Origin: Enhydrobacter sp.
GTDB lineage: Bacteria > Pseudomonadota > Alphaproteobacteria > Reyranellales > Reyranellaceae
Length of the DNA: 64,000 nt
NCBI GenBank assembly: GCA_026126105.1
Contig: JAHCJV010000021.1
Location: 1 to 64,000, forward strand
Direction of reading: 5' to 3'
Shown here: in pieces, positions 63,569 through 64,000 of the stretch
Layout of the letters: every line of letters begins with the position of its first letter
Position numbering within the stretch: position 1 is the stretch's first letter
Made by a program: the position numbers and the translations under genes
Notes under the pieces: generated by a model
Database searches by the model: none
What the model saw: the letters and a program-made list of their open reading frames with translations, nothing else
What the model was told of the DNA's origin: nothing

Positions 63569-64000
63569 ATGATCAACTACAACGTCGACACCGACGGCAT
63601 CGCGACCATCACCTGGGACATGCCGGGCCGCACGATGAACGTGCTGAACGAGGGCTCGATCACGGCCTATGCCGGGGCGCTCGAGACTGCGCTCAAGGAC
63701 GAGAAGGTAAAGGGCATCATCGTCACTTCCGCCAAGGCCGACTTCATCGCCGGCGCGGATCTCGAGATGCTGCTCAACGCCGACACCTCGAACGCGGCCA
63801 AGCTTACCGAACAGTTCAGCCAGCTGCAGAAACTGTTCCGCAGCCAGGAGACCGGCGGCAAGCCGATCGTTGCGGCGATCAACGGCACGGCGCTGGGCGG
63901 CGGCTTCGAGATCTGCCTCGCCTGCCATTACCGCATCGCCGCGGCCAACCCCAAGGCCAAGGTCGGCCAGCCCGAGGTCAAGCTCGGCCTGCTGCCGGGC
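63569..64000 (+). CDS. FadJ/FadB-type multifunctional beta-oxidation protein, N-terminal part
   Basis: Only the first 144 codons lie in the window; the gene runs off the right edge. The visible part is a crotonase-fold enoyl-CoA hydratase: IATITWDMPGRTMNVLNEGS, ADFIAGADLEM, and NGTALGGGFEICLACHYRIA with one of the two catalytic Glu residues. The GQPEVKLGLLPG block follows. The combination matches the hydratase domain of FadJ-like trifunctional subunits, so a hydroxyacyl-CoA dehydrogenase domain is expected beyond base 64000. Confidence 0.85.
   Translation, partial: MINYNVDTDGIATITWDMPGRTMNVLNEGSITAYAGALETALKDEKVKGIIVTSAKADFIAGADLEMLLNADTSNAAKLTEQFSQLQKLFRSQETGGKPIVAAINGTALGGGFEICLACHYRIAAANPKAKVGQPEVKLGLLPG

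Overview
This is a GC-rich bacterial chromosome segment. The GatCAB amidotransferase, the many ABC and tripartite-tricarboxylate (Bug) solute receptors, the CobW-type GTPase, LysR/ArsR regulators and CoA-thioester catabolism fit an aerobic, heterotrophic alphaproteobacterium, possibly of the Reyranella/Rhodospirillales-Hyphomicrobiales kind. That placement is inference. I see no prophage, insertion sequence, CRISPR array, rRNA or tRNA gene. Almost all of the window is densely packed coding sequence, and no gene-free stretch exceeds about 260 bases.

Layout. 1-10.3 kb: gatC-gatA and gatB, separated by about 6.6 kb of accessory genes: a diiron ferritin-like protein, a PIN/AbrB toxin-antitoxin pair, a D-aminoacylase-like amidohydrolase, a Bug/monooxygenase/Bug operon, and an RHH antitoxin with a truncated PIN toxin. 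10.3-14.6 kb: a GH15 glucoamylase/trehalase and a glucose-dehydrogenase-like MDR enzyme, divergent from an MBL-fold lactonase and a GDSL esterase. 14.7-21.9 kb: a seven-gene dipeptide/opine-type ABC transporter operon ending in a glycerophosphodiesterase and a beta-lactamase-fold hydrolase. 22-28.5 kb: VOC protein, CobW GTPase, exported cyclase-family protein with a clean terminator, and a second SBP/permease set without ATPases. 28.7-34.5 kb: exported serine hydrolase, hsp20-lon with a heat-shock-type promoter, arsR-acr3 with an operator palindrome.

34.6-41.3 kb: livHMGF converging on an operon of luciferase-like monooxygenase, polysaccharide deacetylase, LivK-type receptor and a small exported protein. 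41.4-47.2 kb: small envelope, stress and unknown-function genes, two related glutathione transferases, a cupin, two tiny membrane-protein remnants and an M23 peptidase. 47.3-50.9 kb: propionyl-CoA synthetase and a two-domain 3-hydroxyacyl-CoA dehydrogenase separated by a palindromic repeat. 50.9-55.9 kb: YcxB-like protein, MFS transporter with LysR regulator, tiny lipoprotein, large patatin. 56.1-60.8 kb: a complete sugar-type ABC importer. 61.0-64.0 kb: a beta-oxidation operon (acyl-CoA dehydrogenase, thiolase, the start of a FadJ-type protein) behind a promoter carrying a palindrome between its -35 and -10 boxes, with a long REP-like hairpin inside the operon.

Most genes belong to known families. 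The points most worth following are regulatory or architectural: the split gat operon carrying one intact and one decayed PIN toxin module, the possible glucan-to-gluconate cluster, the MerR-style operator, the heat-shock promoter almost touching the hsp20 start codon, and the palindromic repeats. No wholly new system is evident. All functions are read from sequence motifs without database searches.
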